From an uncultured Persicitalea sp. (GTDB taxonomy: Bacteria; Bacteroidota; Bacteroidia; Cytophagales; Spirosomataceae): DNA of 8,353 nt. The stretch is taken from the NCBI GenBank assembly GCA_950075905.1, contig CATMVR010000187.1:1-8353 (forward strand). Direction: 5' to 3'. This document shows, piece after piece, positions 6,302-8,353 of this stretch; within the stretch, counting starts at the first letter, position 1; each line of letters starts with the position of its first letter. A program made the translations under genes and the position numbers. A model generated the notes under the pieces. It worked only from the letters and a program-made list of their open reading frames with translations. It did no database searches and was not told the origin of the DNA.

Positions 6302-7339
6302 ATGGAAGCTTATTTAGAATTCACATCTGCAAAAGATTTTTTAGATTATTTTTTACCTCATAACGAAAACAATCATTTTGATGAAACTCATATATTCAGG
6401 GGGCAACAAAATAGCAATTGGGAATTGATACCATCGCTGTATAGAAAACCTTGTTCAATAGGGAAGTATTTTGTGACTAGCTTTGAGTTCTTTGAGAAGA
6501 ACTTTCATATTTTTTACGGCGATAAACGTTTGAATAATATTTTTGGGTCTTCTCCTGATAATGTAAAACTACGAGCATTCAAAATGTATTGTTTTGAAAA
6601 AATACTTTTAAATGAGTTTATTAAAAGTGCCAATAAGTTAAATTTTCATTTGCTCGGAGCAGAAAAAGCCATTGATATAAAATATGTTTTCGATAGCGAC
6701 ATATCTCAAATGGTAAAACCGCTTGAATTAGATCAAGATTATAGTAAATCACATATTACTGGAATGCCTGATGTTATTGTTCCTGAACCTTATGTTGCAT
6801 TGGCCCAGCATCATGGTATACCTACAAAACTGCTTGATTTTACTGTAAATCCTCTCGCTGCATTGTTTTTTGCCAGCCAAAATACCGGCGATGAAGAGGA
6901 AGAAGAAATAGCAGTATATTCTACATCTTTAAAAGATTATTATTTTGATAGTAGTTATATTTATTATGACAGATCAAAGAGGGATTCAAGTCTATGTGGA
7001 ATGCATGGAATATTAAGGGTTCCAAACAGTCACAACGAATATCTGTATAAGCAGGGTGGGATTTTTCTATATCCAAAGTATCCTTATAGTTTTTTCTTAG
7101 AATACGGAAGATATCCAAATCTAGAAGATCATGGTAAAATGATAAATACGTATAATGGCAAGGAGAATTCTAGTATTCGGATGTATACTCTGCCAGGTAC
7201 AGAAAAGCCAAAACTTAGAAAATTATTGAAAAGATGGGGTATAACTAAATCAAGCCTTATGCCTACATTGGATAATGTCGTTCAAGATCTCAAAGCTGAT
7301 TTTTTGACAAAGCAAGATTTTCATCCATATAATTACTGA
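6302..7339 (+). CDS. FRG-domain protein
   Basis: This is a 345-residue soluble protein. The FRG signature HIFRGQ (30-35) is followed by NWELIPSLYR (39-48), as is usual for the domain. The second hallmark is ALAQHHGIPTKLLDF (166-180) followed by NPLAALFFA (183-191). A later QGGIF (251-255) is also typical, and the C-terminal region (about 300-335) ends with a predicted helix found in related proteins. The biochemical activity of FRG proteins is not known to me. They occur often in prophages, mobile elements and near defence genes. The gene starts 50 bases after the type ISP relic on the same strand, so it was probably the downstream partner of that gene. It is intact and strongly AT-rich compared with the flanking phage genes, a sign of transfer. 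The start at 6302 is the first ATG and puts the FRG motif at the expected N-terminal position. Confidence 0.87.
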   Translation: MEAYLEFTSAKDFLDYFLPHNENNHFDETHIFRGQQNSNWELIPSLYRKPCSIGKYFVTSFEFFEKNFHIFYGDKRLNNIFGSSPDNVKLRAFKMYCFEKILLNEFIKSANKLNFHLLGAEKAIDIKYVFDSDISQMVKPLELDQDYSKSHITGMPDVIVPEPYVALAQHHGIPTKLLDFTVNPLAALFFASQNTGDEEEEEIAVYSTSLKDYYFDSSYIYYDRSKRDSSLCGMHGILRVPNSHNEYLYKQGGIFLYPKYPYSFFLEYGRYPNLEDHGKMINTYNGKENSSIRMYTLPGTEKPKLRKLLKRWGITKSSLMPTLDNVVQDLKADFLTKQDFHPYNY

Positions 7340-7389
7340 CATCTAATTCATTGATTTAATGAGATTGTAATTTAAATCTCAACCCTGTG

Positions 7390-7410
7390 GCCTGTGTCTC
7401 ACAGGCTTTC
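7390..7410 (+). terminator. Perfect hairpin after the FRG gene
   Basis: GCCTGTG (7390-7396) and CACAGGC (7400-7406) form a perfect 7-bp stem with a 3-base loop. Only three T follow, so termination would be weak, and it may be just a chance palindrome. It lies about 50 bases after the FRG stop, which is the expected place. Confidence 0.35.
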
Positions 7411-7481
7411 CAACCATACCAGCTTGTAGACACCCAAGCCTTGCCCTGAAACAACTGACCCCAATCGAATTTTACGAATTC

Positions 7482-7766
7482 ATGAATAAAATCCTCCCCA
7501 AGTTCCTGCTCCTCACTGACCCCTACCAAAGCATCCAGGGCAGGGTTCTGATCTTACGCGCTCACGAACCACGCTACATTTTTGAAATCAACCACCCCGA
7601 AGACGTCCACGCCCACTCCGCCCGGCAGGTCACTGTCGAGGGTCAAACGTACCTCGTCGCCGTACGCCGCAGGCTTACCGAGGAGCCCCAGGTACCCACA
7701 AGCCTATACAATGACGTGGCCAGGTGGTACCACTTCACTAAGCCAGAAAATGCACCAAAGGAATAA
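7482..7766 (+). CDS. Hypothetical protein, 94 residues
   Basis: I do not recognise this protein. It is soluble, starts MNKILPKFLLLTDPYQSIQG, and continues with a mixed beta-like pattern (GRVLILRAHEPRYIFEINH, then VTVEGQTYLVAVRRRL). It ends with a Trp/His-containing tail (DVARWYHFTKPEN). Its base composition is intermediate between the AT-rich FRG gene and the GC-rich phage genes. The frame remains open upstream to 7371, and the codons just before the ATG read like protein (LKQLTPIEFYEF), without an ATG or GTG to start them. Either translation begins further upstream at a rare start, or the gene is the truncated 3' part of a longer one. It converges with the phage gene to its right, and the terminator between them points leftward, into this gene. 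Confidence 0.6.
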   Translation: MNKILPKFLLLTDPYQSIQGRVLILRAHEPRYIFEINHPEDVHAHSARQVTVEGQTYLVAVRRRLTEEPQVPTSLYNDVARWYHFTKPENAPKE

Positions 7767-7777
7767 TACAATTAATC

Positions 7778-7803
7778 AAAAAAGGGGGGCATCTAGCCCC
7801 CCC
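7778..7803 (-). terminator. Strong terminator of the right-hand phage gene
   Basis: On the minus strand, six G plus C... as GGGGGGC-type arms (7784-7790 pairing with 7796-7802) enclose a 5-base loop and are followed by six T (7783-7778). It begins just past the stop at 7805. It should stop leftward transcription before it enters the cargo, and therefore before it reaches the tape measure gene. Confidence 0.82.
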
Positions 7804-7804
7804 T

Positions 7805-8110
7805 CTATCTCTTCCCCAACTCCCTGATCTCCTCATTCCGCCGCTCTATCTCCCTTCGGTGGGCGGAGAGGTAGTCGAGGTATTCCTCAATACCCAGAGA
7901 ATTGAGGTAGCGTATTCTTTCAGGGCTACCGTCTGCGAGGCTATAAAGCTCGGCGTATCGCTCGTCGTACCGTTCCAGTCGTACTGAGATGATAGAGTCT
8001 GCAATGTCGTGAGCATCAACCCCATCGCCCTTGCCGCTGAGATCAGGGTATCGGGCTGCGACAGCCGCGCCAAGGGCACGTGCCTGCCCAAGTCCGTGCC
8101 CAAAAAAAAA
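7805..8110 (-). CDS. Overlapping -1 frame extension of the tail-chaperone-like gene
   Basis: From the T9 run the -1 frame runs about 100 codons to a stop at 7805. Its later part is very protein-like: ADSIISVRLERYDERYAEL, then RIRYLNSLGIEEYLDYL, then HRREIERRNEEIRELGKR, a charged helical or coiled-coil end. It has no good independent start; an ATG-less region would force initiation at poor codons, so it is best read as an extension of frame 0. Three explanations remain: a programmed -1 shift giving a gpG/gpGT-like pair, a one-base deletion in the homopolymer that broke a single gene, or a sequencing error in that run. Confidence 0.5.
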   Translation of the reverse strand, partial: FFFGHGLGQARALGAAVAARYPDLSGKGDGVDAHDIADSIISVRLERYDERYAELYSLADGSPERIRYLNSLGIEEYLDYLSAHRREIERRNEEIRELGKR

Positions 8111-8353
8111 GCGTATAGCTCGGGGTACCTCCGCCACACGGCCTTAGTGCGCCGGGCCTCGGCAATGTCGTAGGTCATCGGGTCCTCGTCCTTATGGAAG
8201 AAAAGCACCGAGGCGATGTCATACACGAACTCTATGGTCGAGTTATAGCTCTTGATCCGCTCGTGCACGTTGGTGACGGTGTTGAGCATCACCGGCGCGT
8301 TGCGCCTTATCCAGTCCGGATCCCCGCTGTGAGACAGGCTGCCGATCACGTAG
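7846..8353 (-). CDS. Tail-assembly-chaperone-like protein, frame 0, N-terminus off the window
   Basis: The frame is open through the right edge (it continues past the GTG at 8349), so the true start is not seen. The first visible half reads DPDWIRRNAPVMLNTVT, then VYDIASVLFFHKDEDPMTYD, then VWRRYPELYAFFLGTDLG. The pattern acidic DEDP-TYD, basic helix, W, AFFL recalls small tail-assembly chaperones of Bacteroidota siphophages, but this comes from memory and position. Third codon positions remain very G/C-rich for about 33 codons past the T9 run at 8102-8110, suggesting that frame 0 is genuinely used there. The final part, roughly the last 50 residues, is Ser/Thr-rich (for example NTSTTSPPTEGR) and looks like an out-of-frame shadow of the other reading frame. 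The gene lies upstream of the tape measure gene on the same strand, as chaperone genes do, but separated from it by the cargo. Confidence 0.5.
   Translation of the reverse strand, partial: YVIGSLSHSGDPDWIRRNAPVMLNTVTNVHERIKSYNSTIEFVYDIASVLFFHKDEDPMTYDIAEARRTKAVWRRYPELYAFFLGTDLGRHVPLARLSQPDTLISAARAMGLMLTTLQTLSSQYDWNGTTSDTPSFIASQTVALKEYATSILWVLRNTSTTSPPTEGR
8104..8110 (-). promoter_or_regulatory. Candidate -1 ribosomal slippery site
   Basis: In the mRNA, nine U follow GC. With frame 0 codons GCU UUU UUU UUG, the heptamer U-UUU-UUU sits in the exact X-XXY-YYZ phase needed for a -1 shift into the frame ending at 7805. I did not find a clear stimulatory hairpin or pseudoknot by eye. The same run is also a natural place for an indel. 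Confidence 0.4.

Noticed and set aside
1413..7804. Search for att-like direct repeats, inverted terminal repeats, transposase or integrase at the cargo borders
   Set aside because: By eye I found no repeat pair longer than a few bases and no recombinase gene, so the mode of insertion is unknown.
1..8353. CRISPR arrays, tRNA or rRNA genes
   Set aside because: No regularly spaced repeats and no recognisable tRNA or rRNA sequence.

Overview
The window reads as part of an integrated phage (or phage-derived element) in a member of the Bacteroidota. The basis for that host is the type of accessory genes (DUF4041/T5orf172, DUF3800, FRG), the general lack of Shine-Dalgarno-like sequence before start codons, and remembered similarity of several proteins to Bacteroidota entries. 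It is an inference; nothing in the window proves the species.

Layout. Both ends carry GC-rich genes on the minus strand. At the right edge (7805-8353) is the truncated 3' part of a gene readable in two overlapping frames that share a T9 slippery run. Its first half resembles phage tail-assembly-chaperone-type proteins. At the left edge (1-1412) is the N-terminal part of a tail tape measure protein. In a siphophage tail module these two genes would normally be near neighbours. Here about 6.4 kb of mostly AT-richer sequence lies between them, which looks like accessory cargo (a 'moron'-style island).

The cargo has two divergent arms around a gap at 5550-5955. The minus-strand arm is a compact gene run: a DUF3800 putative nuclease (4446-5549), a secreted protein of unknown function (3896-4432), a one-helix membrane protein (3667-3891), a 109-residue unknown (3309-3638), and a membrane-anchored DUF4041 plus GIY-YIG-like (T5orf172) protein (1857-3236). 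It ends at a strong bidirectional terminator (1769-1802). The plus-strand arm begins with a relic of a large type ISP restriction-modification gene, of which only the extreme N- and C-terminal ends survive (5956-6251). It continues with an intact FRG-domain gene (6302-7339) and a small unknown gene (7482-7766).

How the genes may work together. The plus arm was probably an R-M plus FRG defence locus whose R-M gene has been deleted. The minus arm combines two putative nucleases with envelope-directed small proteins and is the best candidate here for an undescribed system. Its co-function is inferred only from spacing and order. Terminators on both sides of the cargo imply that it is transcribed independently of the tail genes, and that tape measure expression needs its own promoter or antitermination.
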